From CAVZBT01 sp963773605 (lineage in GTDB: Bacteria > Acidobacteriota > UBA6911), in contig CAVZBT010000012.1 in the NCBI GenBank assembly GCA_963773605.1, positions 744,001 to 808,000 of the forward strand: a stretch of 64,000 nucleotides of DNA, in the 5' to 3' direction. Within the stretch, counting starts at the first letter, position 1, and each line of letters starts with the position of its first letter. The position numbers and the translations under genes are program-made. The notes beneath the pieces were generated by a model that was given only the letters and a program-made list of their open reading frames with translations, was not told the origin of the DNA and searched no databases. Below are positions 37,237 through 46,399 of this stretch, piece after piece.

Positions 37237-40200
37237 TTACCAGTAGAACTTCAGGGCCAACTGCACTTCACGCGGCGAGCCGGCCATGCTGTCTACCAGG
37301 CCGAAACTGCCGCTGTCGAGGCTCGAGTTGGGCCCGCTGAACATCGGGTGATTGAATGCGTTGAAAAACTCCGCCCGGAACTCCAGGCGGGCGCCCTCTC
37401 TGATTCTGCCAAACTGAGTGAATTCTTTCAGCAGCGACATGTTCGCCACCTTGACGCCCGGATTCCGGACGCTGCCGGTCGTTCGCGGCGCATTCCCCAC
37501 CGTGTAAGGCTCGGGAGCGACCACCACCTCGGGGTTGGCGAAGTACTGCTCGCGCCAGTCGGAGCCGGTGTTACGAACCAGGGTTCCCGTCAGGTTGGGC
37601 CTCTGGTCTCCGTAGGTCGGCAGACTGGTTCCGCAACAATAAGTCAGCCCAATCGGCTGGCCGGAGCTGAAGCGCCAGATCCCGTTGGTCTTCCAGCCGC
37701 CCAGGAAGGCGTCGAGCACCGGGTGCAGGTTCTTCCCGAACGCCTTGCCCCGCCCGAACGGCAGTTCCCAGATGTAGCTGAGGCCAAGGACCTGCGGTAT
37801 GTCAAACTGGGACAGGCCGCGTTCCAGCGCCATGTTGTTCGGGTTCTGCAGGCTCGTGGAACCCCCAAGCCACGTGACGCCGTCATGGGTGACAGAAGCG
37901 TTGTCGATCGACTTGCTGTTTGTGTACGTCGCCAGGAACTGGAGTCCCCTGGAGAAGCGTTTCTCCACCCGCACCTGGAAGGCGTGGTAAATGGAGTTTG
38001 CCACAGGCGGGGCTATGCCGGCGACGTCGCCGTATTGCGGGAATGGGAGCAGCAGCTGCGATTGCTGGATGTACTCGCCCCCGACCCCGGTGTTCGGATC
38101 GATGACACCGTAGAACGGGTTCGGCACGTAGGTCTGCAGATCCGCAATCTGATCCAGGCTGTACTTCTCGATTTCCGGTCCCAGATGGTTGGTGTTCTGG
38201 GCGCCGCCGAAGTATAGCTTGGTCCCCTTCTTCCCGACGTAGTTTGCCTCGAGGATAATCCCCGACCCCAGTTCATGCTGGAACCCCAGGGTCCAGGTCT
38301 GTTCGTAAGGGGTGAGGTCCTGTCCGTGGATCGGCCCCCTGATTGACTGGCCGACATAGGACCAGTCTCCGAGCGCCGATCCCCTCACGGGTGGGATGCC
38401 GCCCGTGATGGCCGGGAACGGATCGCTCAGGCGTCCCCACGGGGTGACGCTGTCGTAATGCAGACTCGTCATCCAGTCGGGCACCGAATCGAACCCTTGG
38501 AACCCGTAACCTCCCGTCCCCGCTGCGCCGCGGGTGGTGATGGTGTAGAAGAGGCCATAGCCGCCCCGCAGGACTGTCTTGTCCGTCAAACGGTACGCAA
38601 AACCGAAGCGGGGCGCCCAGTTGTTTTTGTCCCAACCGTAGTTGTGGGGATTGTTCTTGTCGGTGAACTTGAGCACGCCTTTCAGGTCGGGATAGCCCGG
38701 CACCTTCACCGGCGAAACGGCGTTCGGATCGATGTAGCTCATCCGGTCGTACCGTTCGGTGCGCGGCGTCTCCAGGTCGTAACGGAGCCCGAGGTTCAGG
38801 GTCAGCTTTTCGGTCGCCTTCCAGTTATCCTGGATGTAACCCGCATAGCGGAAGCTCTGCGTGCTGGCCCACGCCGGGATCTCGTATTCGCCGTACCAGC
38901 CGCTGGGCCCGGTGAACCCGGTGAGGAAGCTGGCCATCTCGTCACCCTGGGTGTAATTCGTGTCCTTCGACGTGCCGTTCTGGTCATACTCGTAGTACCC
39001 GGCGCCGCAGCAGGGCTGCACGAAATTGATCCGGTGCATGCGCGCTTCGCCGCCGATTTTCAGATCGTGGCGGCCGCGTATTTGGCTCCAGCTTCCGGCC
39101 AGATGAAACTGCTCGGGAGATTGCCGCAGAATACCCCAGGCCTGGGACCCGATGTTGTTGCCGCTGGCCGCATTGTAATTGTGGATGACAATCGCCGGGG
39201 AGGCTTTGAACCCGGAGTCCGCCAGGTACGACGGGAGCCCCAGGTCTTTGATCGGATCGACGTCGGGATACGCCGTCATGATGTCCTTGCCGTCGTAGAA
39301 ATTCCGCGTGTACCCCAGCGTCAGGCTCATCAGCGTGCTGTTACTGATGGTCCGGGTGTAGTTGAAATTGAACGCGTGCGTCTTGCTCCCGCCCGTGCCG
39401 ATCGAGGTCGGATCGTAGGCGTTGCCGAACGCATTCGCGTTTATGTTGGAATCGACGCCGCGGGCGAAGCGGCTGCTGATCCGGTTCTTGTCGTTGAAGC
39501 TGTGGTCGATCTTGATGTCCCACTGGTCGTTGCGGCCCCTGCTCGAACCGGAACTGATCCAGTTGTTGAAGCGGTTGTAGCCGGACGTACCCACCGCGAC
39601 GTTGGGCAGCGGGAAATAGCTCATCATCTTCTGCGCCGCCGGATCGATGAGGTTGCCGGGACGGGCCGCGGGCTGATAGCCGGCGGGAAGGTTGGGATTG
39701 CCGGGGCTCTGAAAGAGATCGAGCCGGTTGAACGGCACGAAGCGGGAGCGGACGGCACCGCCCACCTCCTCGTCGTATTCGCCCGAGTAAGGATCCCAGA
39801 GCTGGCCGTCCCCTTGGCACAGGCCGTCGGCGTCAAAGCCCTCGGGGCAGATCTCCCCGAAATTGCCGGTGCGCATGGCGGCGCTCGGCACGCCTGCACG
39901 GAAGGTGCGGGCGTTGACGTCGCGCAGGCCTTCATAGCTGAAGAAGAAGAAAGTCTTCTGCTTCCGGATCGGACCTCCGACGGTGAGGCCGAACAGGTTG
40001 TAGCGGCGGGGCGCCAGCTTCACACCGTTCGCGTTATTGAACCAGTCGTTGGCTGTCAGGACGTTGTTGCGCAGGAATTCCCAGGCGCTGCCGTGGAATT
40101 CGTTGGTGCCCGACCGTGTGACCATGTTGATGATCGTGGCGCCGCTGAAACCGATTTCCGCGCTGAAGTTCGACTGCTGGATTTTGAACTCCTGCACCGA

Positions 40201-40857
40201 GTCGACCGACGGAGTATAGAGCGCGTTCAATATGCCGCTGTTCTGCTCGAAACTTGTGGCACTGACGCCGTCCATGAGAATGTCGGCCGTAGAGTTGCGG
40301 CTGCCGTTGGATACAAAATTGAGGGTTCCCCCGACACCCCCGGGTGCCGGAATAACTCCGGGCGCCAGGTTGGCCAGATCGAGCACTCCTCTTCCCAGCA
40401 GCGGGAGTTCGTTGATCATGTTCCGATCGAGTTCCTGACCGGTCGACGCATCCTGGGTTGACAGCAGCGCCATTCCGGTCGCCGCGACCTCGATGGTCTG
40501 TGCGCTCGCCCCCACCTGCAGGGATACATCGATGTTCGCACTCTGGTTGACCGCGAGCACGACGCCGTCCCGTGAAGAGGTATTGAAGCCACTAACCTCC
40601 ACCGTAAGCTTGTATGTGCTCGGCGGGAGCGCGCGGATGAGATAGCGCCCCACCTCGTCGGTGACCGTTGTGTAATCCAACTGCTTGGCCACATCCGTCA
40701 GGGTGACCTTCGCTCCGGGGATCACGCCGCCCGTTTGGTCGGTGACCACTCCCGTGAGCGAACCGGTAAATACCTGCCCCCAGAGCAGGCCGCATGATGC
40801 GATCAGAAAAAGCAGCAACAGCGGTGTCCGAGGGGTTCTTCGCGTCCCGATCTGCAT
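37237..40857 (-). CDS. Oar-like TonB-dependent outer-membrane transporter
   Basis: 1206 residues. The signal peptide (TPLLLLFLIASCGLLWGQ) is followed by a carboxypeptidase-regulatory-like fold (GVVTDQTGGVIPGAKVTLTD ... GRYLIRALPPSTYKLTVEV), a plug domain (DILMDGVSATSFEQNSG, then IINMVTRSGTNEFHGSAWEF) and a large beta-barrel ending in aromatic LALKFYW. This is the Oar/CirA-like family expanded in Acidobacteriota and myxobacteria. ATG at 40857 with AGGAGG upstream is far better than the upstream in-frame codons. It probably takes up or displays oligosaccharides or peptides using the TonB system; the substrate is unknown. Confidence 0.93.
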   Translation of the reverse strand: MQIGTRRTPRTPLLLLFLIASCGLLWGQVFTGSLTGVVTDQTGGVIPGAKVTLTDVAKQLDYTTVTDEVGRYLIRALPPSTYKLTVEVSGFNTSSRDGVVLAVNQSANIDVSLQVGASAQTIEVAATGMALLSTQDASTGQELDRNMINELPLLGRGVLDLANLAPGVIPAPGGVGGTLNFVSNGSRNSTADILMDGVSATSFEQNSGILNALYTPSVDSVQEFKIQQSNFSAEIGFSGATIINMVTRSGTNEFHGSAWEFLRNNVLTANDWFNNANGVKLAPRRYNLFGLTVGGPIRKQKTFFFFSYEGLRDVNARTFRAGVPSAAMRTGNFGEICPEGFDADGLCQGDGQLWDPYSGEYDEEVGGAVRSRFVPFNRLDLFQSPGNPNLPAGYQPAARPGNLIDPAAQKMMSYFPLPNVAVGTSGYNRFNNWISSGSSRGRNDQWDIKIDHSFNDKNRISSRFARGVDSNINANAFGNAYDPTSIGTGGSKTHAFNFNYTRTISNSTLMSLTLGYTRNFYDGKDIMTAYPDVDPIKDLGLPSYLADSGFKASPAIVIHNYNAASGNNIGSQAWGILRQSPEQFHLAGSWSQIRGRHDLKIGGEARMHRINFVQPCCGAGYYEYDQNGTSKDTNYTQGDEMASFLTGFTGPSGWYGEYEIPAWASTQSFRYAGYIQDNWKATEKLTLNLGLRYDLETPRTERYDRMSYIDPNAVSPVKVPGYPDLKGVLKFTDKNNPHNYGWDKNNWAPRFGFAYRLTDKTVLRGGYGLFYTITTRGAAGTGGYGFQGFDSVPDWMTSLHYDSVTPWGRLSDPFPAITGGIPPVRGSALGDWSYVGQSIRGPIHGQDLTPYEQTWTLGFQHELGSGIILEANYVGKKGTKLYFGGAQNTNHLGPEIEKYSLDQIADLQTYVPNPFYGVIDPNTGVGGEYIQQSQLLLPFPQYGDVAGIAPPVANSIYHAFQVRVEKRFSRGLQFLATYTNSKSIDNASVTHDGVTWLGGSTSLQNPNNMALERGLSQFDIPQVLGLSYIWELPFGRGKAFGKNLHPVLDAFLGGWKTNGIWRFSSGQPIGLTYCCGTSLPTYGDQRPNLTGTLVRNTGSDWREQYFANPEVVVAPEPYTVGNAPRTTGSVRNPGVKVANMSLLKEFTQFGRIREGARLEFRAEFFNAFNHPMFSGPNSSLDSGSFGLVDSMAGSPREVQLALKFYW

Positions 40858-41387
40858 GACATCCTCCTGGCTGAAACAAAAGACAAACGTCAATTCGGGC
40901 AGACTGAAGAATCCTTGAGCTTGTAGCTGGCCTATTCTAGCCCTATTGCTGTCAAGAATACCCAAAAAGCGCAAGCGAGGCCAGCGGCTCTGGAGTGCGG
41001 CGGCTCGACGCCGCTTTTCGGGCGGCGCCTGGGCGCCGCCCTTTGGCCGATGCTTACCGATCCAGTACCACCACGGAAAAGCGTGGCCGAGGGTAACTCT
41101 AATACGGATCTCGATACGTGTGCCGCCCTATGCGGGGACTTCTTTCAGGATACAGCGTCCGGCAGAGCTCACGCCCCGGGTGGTTAATGGTGGACTGCAA
41201 AGCGAGCCCTGCAGGGGCGACACAACAGCGTGAATGGCGATCCGTACAAAGTTCAGGCCGAGGCACCGCACTTCCACAGACGCGGCACGGGCTCTCTGCG
41301 ACAGGCCCAAAAACCCTCGAAGATCCCTCGGAGCTGGACGCCTGCCTCTGTATAATCCGTCTGATCAATGGAGGCCCGATCACGTCC
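40858..41387. other. Intergenic region with repeat-A copy
   Basis: This 530-bp divergent interval between the transporter and a CRTAC1 gene contains the repeat-A element at 40989-41085. Stretches near 41170-41220 (GCGAGCCCTGCAGGGGCGAC) and 41259-41275 (CCGAGGCACCGCACTTCCAC) look like decayed repeat pieces. No gene is apparent. Confidence 0.55.
40989..41085 (+). repeat. Repeat family A element (G-C variant)
   Basis: TCTGGAGTGCGGCGGCTCGA, hairpin GCGGCG/CGCCGC, and central covaried hairpin GGGCGGCGCC-TG-GGCGCCGCCC. The CGATCCAG core follows, then a degenerate right end (GCGTGGCCGAGGGTAAC). It lies in the divergent promoter region. Confidence 0.85.
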
Positions 41388-43043
41388 GTGTCCGTCCGTT
41401 TCTGTCTCGTGGGAATCCTGTTGCTCGCTTGGCGCGGCGCGGAGCTGGCCGCACCGGAGGGCGCCGAACGGCCGCAGTTCTCCGATGTCGCCGCCCGATC
41501 GCAATTCGCCTACACCTCCAACAACAACTACACGGGCAGGAAATACTTTCCGCAGCCGATGTGCGGCGGCGTCGCGCTGCTGGACTACAACAACGACGGA
41601 CGGCTCGACATTTTCTTTACCAACGGGGCCAAGCTGCCGGAACTGAAAAAAACCGATCCTTCCTTTTACAACTGCCTCCTCGAGAACGCGGGCGGTGGCG
41701 TTTTCCGGGAGGTCACCTCCACCGCCCGGCTGACCGGCGCCGAGCTCGATTTCTGTTACGGCGTGGCTGCGGGCGACTACGATAACGACGGATTTGCCGA
41801 CCTGTTCATCTGCGACAGCGGTCCGAACGCGCTCTACCACAACAACGGGGACGGCACCTTCTCGAATGTCGCGTCCGAGGCCGGACTCGCCGACAAGCCC
41901 CCCGATCTGCTCAGCGTGTGCGCCGCCTGGTTCGATTATGACAACGACGGCCGGCTCGACCTGGTCGTTTCCCAGTACACGAACTGGAACCCGCGCACGG
42001 ACCGCCGCTGCGTGCGGCCCGATGCCGTCGACTACTACTGCAGTCCCCGAACCGTGACACCCGTGCCGCACTCGCTCTACCATAACGAGGGGAACGCCAG
42101 GTTCCGCAACGTGACCGCGGCTTCCGGGTTCGGGAAATCCCTGGGGAAAGGGATGGGGATCGGGATCGCCGACTTCAACCGCGACGGCCTGATGGACGTC
42201 TTCATCAGCAACGACACCGAACCGAACTTCCTCTATCTCAACAAGGGGGACGGCAAGTTCGAAGAATCGGCCATGGTCTACGGCGTGGCCTACAACGATC
42301 AGGCCGCCATCGTTTCGGGGATGGGTTGCGACGTGAAGGACTACGACAACGACGGCTGGGTCGACGTGTTCTACAACAACCTTCAGCACCAGACGTTCGG
42401 CCTGTTCCGCAACGAGGCCGGCAAGTATTTCGAGTACCTGAGCGCGCCCGCGAACATCGAGAAACTGAGCCACAACTTTTCCGGCTGGAGCAACGCGTTT
42501 GTCGACTACGACAGCGACGGCTGGAAGGACATCTATTCCGCCAACGGCGACGTGGACTACTTCGGGGACAACGCCGCCCAGCACGACACGCTGTGGCGCA
42601 ACGAAAACGGCAAGAGCTTCGTCGACGTTTCGGAGGGCCTGGGCAAGGATTTTCTGCGTGCCGGGTTCCAGCGGGGATCGGCCACGGGGGACTTGAACGA
42701 CGACGGGTTCCCGGACCTCGTCGTCACGTCCCTCAATGCCAAGCCGCGGATCCTCATGAACTCGGGGGGGAAAAACCACTGGCTGCTGGTGGAAACCCGC
42801 GGCAGGAAGGCCAACCGCGACGGTATCGGAGCGAGCGTCACGGTGGTGACGGGATCCGGGCGAAAGCTCTATGGCCACGTGAATCCCGGCGTGGGATTCA
42901 TGTCCTCCAGCGACAAGCGCGTCCACTTCGGCCTCGGGCCGGAAAGCGTCATCAAGGAAATCGAGATTCGCTGGCCGGGCGGCGCGGTGCAGCGGCTGGC
43001 CGGAGCTGCCCCGGATCGCGTCGTGAGAGTCGAAGAGCGGTGA
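41388..43043 (+). CDS. Second secreted FG-GAP/ASPIC (CRTAC1-like) protein
   Basis: About 551 residues from GTG 41388 (SVRFCLVGILLLAWRGAEL, a signal peptide); the start is uncertain because GGAGG lies 13 nt upstream. Calcium-loop motifs DYNNDGRLD, DYDNDGFAD, DYDNDGRLD, DFNRDGLMD, DYDNDGWVD, DYDSDGWKD and DLNDDGFPD mark the propeller. The ASPIC end reads GIGASVTVVTGSGRKLYGHV, then VHFGLGPESVIKEIEIRWPGG. It is divergent from the transporter and is a paralogue of the protein at 32734-34431. Confidence 0.88.
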   Translation: MSVRFCLVGILLLAWRGAELAAPEGAERPQFSDVAARSQFAYTSNNNYTGRKYFPQPMCGGVALLDYNNDGRLDIFFTNGAKLPELKKTDPSFYNCLLENAGGGVFREVTSTARLTGAELDFCYGVAAGDYDNDGFADLFICDSGPNALYHNNGDGTFSNVASEAGLADKPPDLLSVCAAWFDYDNDGRLDLVVSQYTNWNPRTDRRCVRPDAVDYYCSPRTVTPVPHSLYHNEGNARFRNVTAASGFGKSLGKGMGIGIADFNRDGLMDVFISNDTEPNFLYLNKGDGKFEESAMVYGVAYNDQAAIVSGMGCDVKDYDNDGWVDVFYNNLQHQTFGLFRNEAGKYFEYLSAPANIEKLSHNFSGWSNAFVDYDSDGWKDIYSANGDVDYFGDNAAQHDTLWRNENGKSFVDVSEGLGKDFLRAGFQRGSATGDLNDDGFPDLVVTSLNAKPRILMNSGGKNHWLLVETRGRKANRDGIGASVTVVTGSGRKLYGHVNPGVGFMSSSDKRVHFGLGPESVIKEIEIRWPGGAVQRLAGAAPDRVVRVEER

Positions 43044-43148
43044 AAGGTCCCCACCCAAAGACGGCCTGTCGAGCCCGAGTGAGCCAAGCAGGCTCGGCCG
43101 CAGGAAGACCGCCGTGCCCCAAGACCGGAAAAGACAGGCCAAAAATCG

Positions 43149-43179
43149 CAAATAAGGGCCGGTTTAGACCCATTATTTG
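43149..43179. terminator. Bidirectional terminator-like hairpin
   Basis: CAAATAAGGG and CCCATTATTTG can pair with a single bulged A around CCGGTTTAGA, between the convergent CRTAC1-like and oxidoreductase genes. AT-rich stem ends give short U-rich tails in both directions. Confidence 0.4.
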
Positions 43180-43223
43180 GTGCAGCTTACTGTAACCGCT
43201 ACACTTATCCGGGTCCGTCCCTG

Positions 43224-44228
43224 TCAGTAGCCTTTCTGCTTGTCGACGACGTTGATCAACGGCTTCCCCTCGACAAAGCGGCGGATGTTCTGTTTGATCG
43301 TGTCGATCATGCGGGCACGGTCCTTGTCGGATCTCCCGGCGATGTGGGGCGTGATGATGGCGTTGTCGCACTTCCAGAGCGGGTGGCCCTTCGGAAGTGG
43401 CTCAGGGTCGGTCACATCGACACCGGCACCTGCCAGCTGTCTGCTTTGGAGCGCAGCGACCAGGGCATCGATGTCGTACAGCGGGCCGCGGCTCACCGCG
43501 ATGAAGTAGGCGCCCTTCTTCATGGCGCCGAATTGCCGTGGGCCCAGCAGCTTGTTGCTCAGGGCGGTATGAGGGGCCGACACGAACACCACGTCCGCCT
43601 GGGGCAGAACCGAGTCAAGCTGGTCCGGCTTCACCACCTTCGCGATCACGGGCATATAGGGGATATCTTCCGGGTCGACGCCGATCACGGTCATACCGTG
43701 CGCCCAGGCCCGGAACGCGATCTGCGTCCCTATGCCGCCTACTCCGATCACGATCGCCGTGCGGCCGTTCAGTTCGATGCCGGAATAGGGTCGTGGCTTC
43801 CAGTCCTCCCGCTGCTTGTCGGCGAGGAATTCGTGAATGCCTCTCGAGAGCGTGAGCAGCATCGCCATCGCATGATCGGCGATCTCGGGCCCCTGCACGA
43901 TCTGGTTGTTCGTGAGGGTGATGGGGCTATCGCGCAGGTCGTTGCCGCCCGAACGGTGCAGAACGCGCTCGACGCCCGCGCTCATGGTCTGCACCCACCG
44001 GAGCTTCTTGCCGGCGCGCACCTGCGCCGGTGTGATGTCCCCGATGAAGGCGTCGGCGTCGACGATCTCCCGCATCACGTTCTCCGCCGTGACCGGAACA
44101 ATCTTCGCCGCCGGGGTGACGGTCTCAAATTCCTGCACAAGCGCCGGGTCGGCGTTGCTGATGAGAATCTTCGCTGTTTGCGCCTGCCCCCCGAACACCA
44201 GCAGCAAACACAGTGCCGCACCTCGCAT
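43224..44228 (-). CDS. D-2-hydroxyacid dehydrogenase family protein with signal peptide
   Basis: 334 residues. The NAD-binding domain has VIGVGGIGTQIAFRAWAHGM (GxGxxG), and the catalytic residues of the family are recognisable: Arg in AVSRGPLYD, Glu in DPEPLPKGHP and His in TPHIAGRS. The N-terminus MRGAALCLLLVFGGQAQT looks like a cleaved signal, which would place an NAD-dependent enzyme outside the cytoplasm; alternatively it is a membrane anchor. ATG at 44228 with AGGAGG-like GAAGGAGGTG upstream. Substrate unknown. Confidence 0.85.
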   Translation of the reverse strand: MRGAALCLLLVFGGQAQTAKILISNADPALVQEFETVTPAAKIVPVTAENVMREIVDADAFIGDITPAQVRAGKKLRWVQTMSAGVERVLHRSGGNDLRDSPITLTNNQIVQGPEIADHAMAMLLTLSRGIHEFLADKQREDWKPRPYSGIELNGRTAIVIGVGGIGTQIAFRAWAHGMTVIGVDPEDIPYMPVIAKVVKPDQLDSVLPQADVVFVSAPHTALSNKLLGPRQFGAMKKGAYFIAVSRGPLYDIDALVAALQSRQLAGAGVDVTDPEPLPKGHPLWKCDNAIITPHIAGRSDKDRARMIDTIKQNIRRFVEGKPLINVVDKQKGY

Positions 44229-44354
44229 CCTTCACCTCCTTCGCTTGGACACCCTGGACTTTCAGTGGACAGGGCCGGCGCGGCGGGGGAACCGTGGAAT
44301 CGGCCCGATGTTGGGCCAGTTCCAGCGCCGCGTCCAACCGCCACGGCCCACCCG

Positions 44355-45929
44355 TCATTTCCGGACGAGCTCGATGCCGCTGCCGGTGCCGAGGTTGCGG
44401 GTGTATTGCATAGACTCGGCGTTATTCCAGTGTTCGTGAACGCCCAGGCTCGCCAGCCGCCTCGTGGCCGTCGCGTGGTCCGGATCGTAGAATGTGCCCG
44501 AGGGAGGGTTGTCCGCCAGGGCGGCCTCGTGCAGGTAGTCGTCCGCCCCGGACATTCGCGGATGATCGTTCCACTCGGCCCAGAGCATGTCGTACGCCAC
44601 CGAATCGATGGCCACGGGGTCCTGCGAGACGAGCAGGCTCGAGCTCCAGTCGCCCCCGAAAGGCGCACGGTTCCATTTCTTCGGCGAAGTCTCGACCGGG
44701 TGCACGCCGGCATACAACCCGTCGACCAGGTACAGGATCGCCTTCCCCCCGATGTGCGCGTGGCCGGTGAGATCGACGAGGTCCCTGTAATGGCCGTAAC
44801 CGGGAGTGTTGCGCGGGAGGCTCTGGTGCATGTCGAAGTAACCCTTCTCGACCGGGCGCCGCGCCAGCGAGCCGAAGTGGTTCTTGGCGCATAACGTCAC
44901 GCCGGCCATGGTGTGGCTCTTCAGGTTCGCCAGGTTGATGAAATAGGTCGCCTCGGCGTAGGCGTCCGGGAGGTAGTCCTGCGCGGCGCCGGTCGGGCGC
45001 GAACTCCAGTAGAAGGCGACCGACGACGGGTGCACGCCGCGCCGCGGCTCGGCCGCGGTCCCGCCGTCGTGATCCATGTACCGGACCTCGGGAAACTCGC
45101 GGTGCAGGATCTCGTAGTACTGGCGGGGAAAACGCGAGAGCGGATCGCCGATAGATATGTCCGACGGCCTCGCGCCCGCGCCCTTCACCAGCTGCCTCAA
45201 GAGCGCCGCCATCATTTGGGGAGCGGTGTTCATGTAATCCAGGTCCTTGGTCATCTCGTAGGAGTCCGGGTCGACGCTCCCGCCCCTGGAGGCGATGCAA
45301 CCCACCAGATTGACCTTGATGGCGATCTTCTCCCCGGCCTTGTAGCCGCGCTCGGTCCCCGATCGGATTTTGTTGAAGTGGCGGAAGAGCGTCTGCCAGG
45401 CGGCCGCGTCGCTCCGGGTTCCGGTGAGCGCCTGCAGGGAGCCCGACATCATTTTGTCGACTTCAGCCTGATCCGTGTGGTTCGCCTCCCACCAGTGGCC
45501 CTGCCCAGGGCCGCCCCAGTCGGTGGCATTCGGGTCGTGGGTCCACACGACGCGCCCCGGGTGGATTCCCCGGGCCACGCCGAGCGGGGCGTTCGGTTCG
45601 GGGTTGTCGGCCAGCGCCGGCCCGGGGGGAAGCAGCAGGAATGTCCCAAACCCGATCGCGAGAGCCACCGCCCCACAGGCGCAGGCGAGCCGCCAGCGGG
45701 ATTGCCTCAGCAGCAGCCGACTCTTGCGAAACGCCGCCATCGAGGCGACCACGCCCGCCATCCACAGCACGAAACTGCCCGCCAGCGGCGCCGCCATGCG
45801 CTGGCAGGGGTAGGCGGCGCGCGTCGGCTTCGGAATGACGCGAACCAGGAACCAGATGAGCGCCATCACTCCCGAGAGGGGAAATATCCACTTCTTCCAA
45901 CGAGCCTTGGTGCGATTATGGCAATACAT
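44355..45929 (-). CDS. Membrane-anchored DUF362 domain protein
   Basis: 524 residues. Three or four hydrophobic segments fill the first ~110 (GVMALIWFLVRVIP, GSFVLWMAGVVASMAAF, CACGAVALAIGFGTFLLLPP). The outside part has VWTHDPNATDWGG, then KIAIKVNLVGC, SIGDPLSRFP, TYFINLANLKSHTMAGVTLC and KNHFGSLA, all typical of DUF362. No 4Fe-4S ferredoxin motif is seen, although some relatives carry one. The family's function is not established. The segment VWTHDPNAT suggests a nucleophile/metal site, an inference only. Confidence 0.82.
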   Translation of the reverse strand: MYCHNRTKARWKKWIFPLSGVMALIWFLVRVIPKPTRAAYPCQRMAAPLAGSFVLWMAGVVASMAAFRKSRLLLRQSRWRLACACGAVALAIGFGTFLLLPPGPALADNPEPNAPLGVARGIHPGRVVWTHDPNATDWGGPGQGHWWEANHTDQAEVDKMMSGSLQALTGTRSDAAAWQTLFRHFNKIRSGTERGYKAGEKIAIKVNLVGCIASRGGSVDPDSYEMTKDLDYMNTAPQMMAALLRQLVKGAGARPSDISIGDPLSRFPRQYYEILHREFPEVRYMDHDGGTAAEPRRGVHPSSVAFYWSSRPTGAAQDYLPDAYAEATYFINLANLKSHTMAGVTLCAKNHFGSLARRPVEKGYFDMHQSLPRNTPGYGHYRDLVDLTGHAHIGGKAILYLVDGLYAGVHPVETSPKKWNRAPFGGDWSSSLLVSQDPVAIDSVAYDMLWAEWNDHPRMSGADDYLHEAALADNPPSGTFYDPDHATATRRLASLGVHEHWNNAESMQYTRNLGTGSGIELVRK

Positions 45930-46005
45930 GGGTGGTCTCCGGATTGTGTACGGCTAGGATAAGCCAAAACATCGGCTGCCGCGCAAAACAAAAAGCATCC
46001 GGCTG

Positions 46006-46284
46006 CCGGCTCGACGCCGCTTTGGGGTCGGCGCCTAGGCGCCGACCTTTCCCAAACCCAGACAGCGGTGCCGAGGCACCGCACTCCACACTTTGGAGTG
46101 CGGCGGCTCGACGCCGCTTTGGGGTCGGCGCCTGGGTGCCGACCCTTCCCAAACCCAGACAGTGGTGCCGAGGCACCGCACTCCACACTTTGGAGTGCGG
46201 CGGCTCGACGCCGCTTTGGGGTCGGCGCCTGGGCGCCGACCCTTCCCAAACCCAGACAGTGGTGCCGAGGCACCGCACTCCATA
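46006..46284 (+). repeat. Tandem array of three repeat-A units
   Basis: A left-truncated unit (from about 46006) is followed by complete units starting at 46091 and 46188, period 97 bp. Each has hairpins GCGGCG/CGCCGC and GGTCGGCGCC/GGCGCCGACC, linker CTTCCCAAACCCAGACAG, and right hairpin GTGGTGCC-GA-GGCACCGC. At unit junctions CACTCCA and TGGAGTG abut and form an extra inverted repeat. The middle unit has one wobble change (GGTGCCGACC). Confidence 0.95.
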
Positions 46285-46399
46285 TGCTCTATTTATTGAC
46301 TGGAGACGTGAACGGGCGGAGAATCGGGCCCAGCTTCACTTACATTCCCGCAATCAGGAGGATGACTATCCAGAACCGTTTCCCTCGGAGGATAACTTC

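Noticed and set aside
36058..40461. Two long plus-strand open frames (719 and 667 codons)
   Set aside because: Both are antisense to the TPR and Oar-like transporter genes, which have unmistakable repeats, plug and barrel features. No ribosome-binding sites or domains.
41253..43151. A 632-codon minus-strand frame
   Set aside because: Antisense shadow of the FG-GAP/ASPIC gene, built of Val/Asp-rich repeats that mirror its calcium loops.
45916..46299. Short open frames translating to ECGGSTPLWGRRLGADP-like peptides, here and at 5.0, 31.4, 55.3 and 60.6 kb
   Set aside because: These are chance translations of repeat family A in all frames; they have no starts with ribosome-binding sites and exist only where the repeat does.
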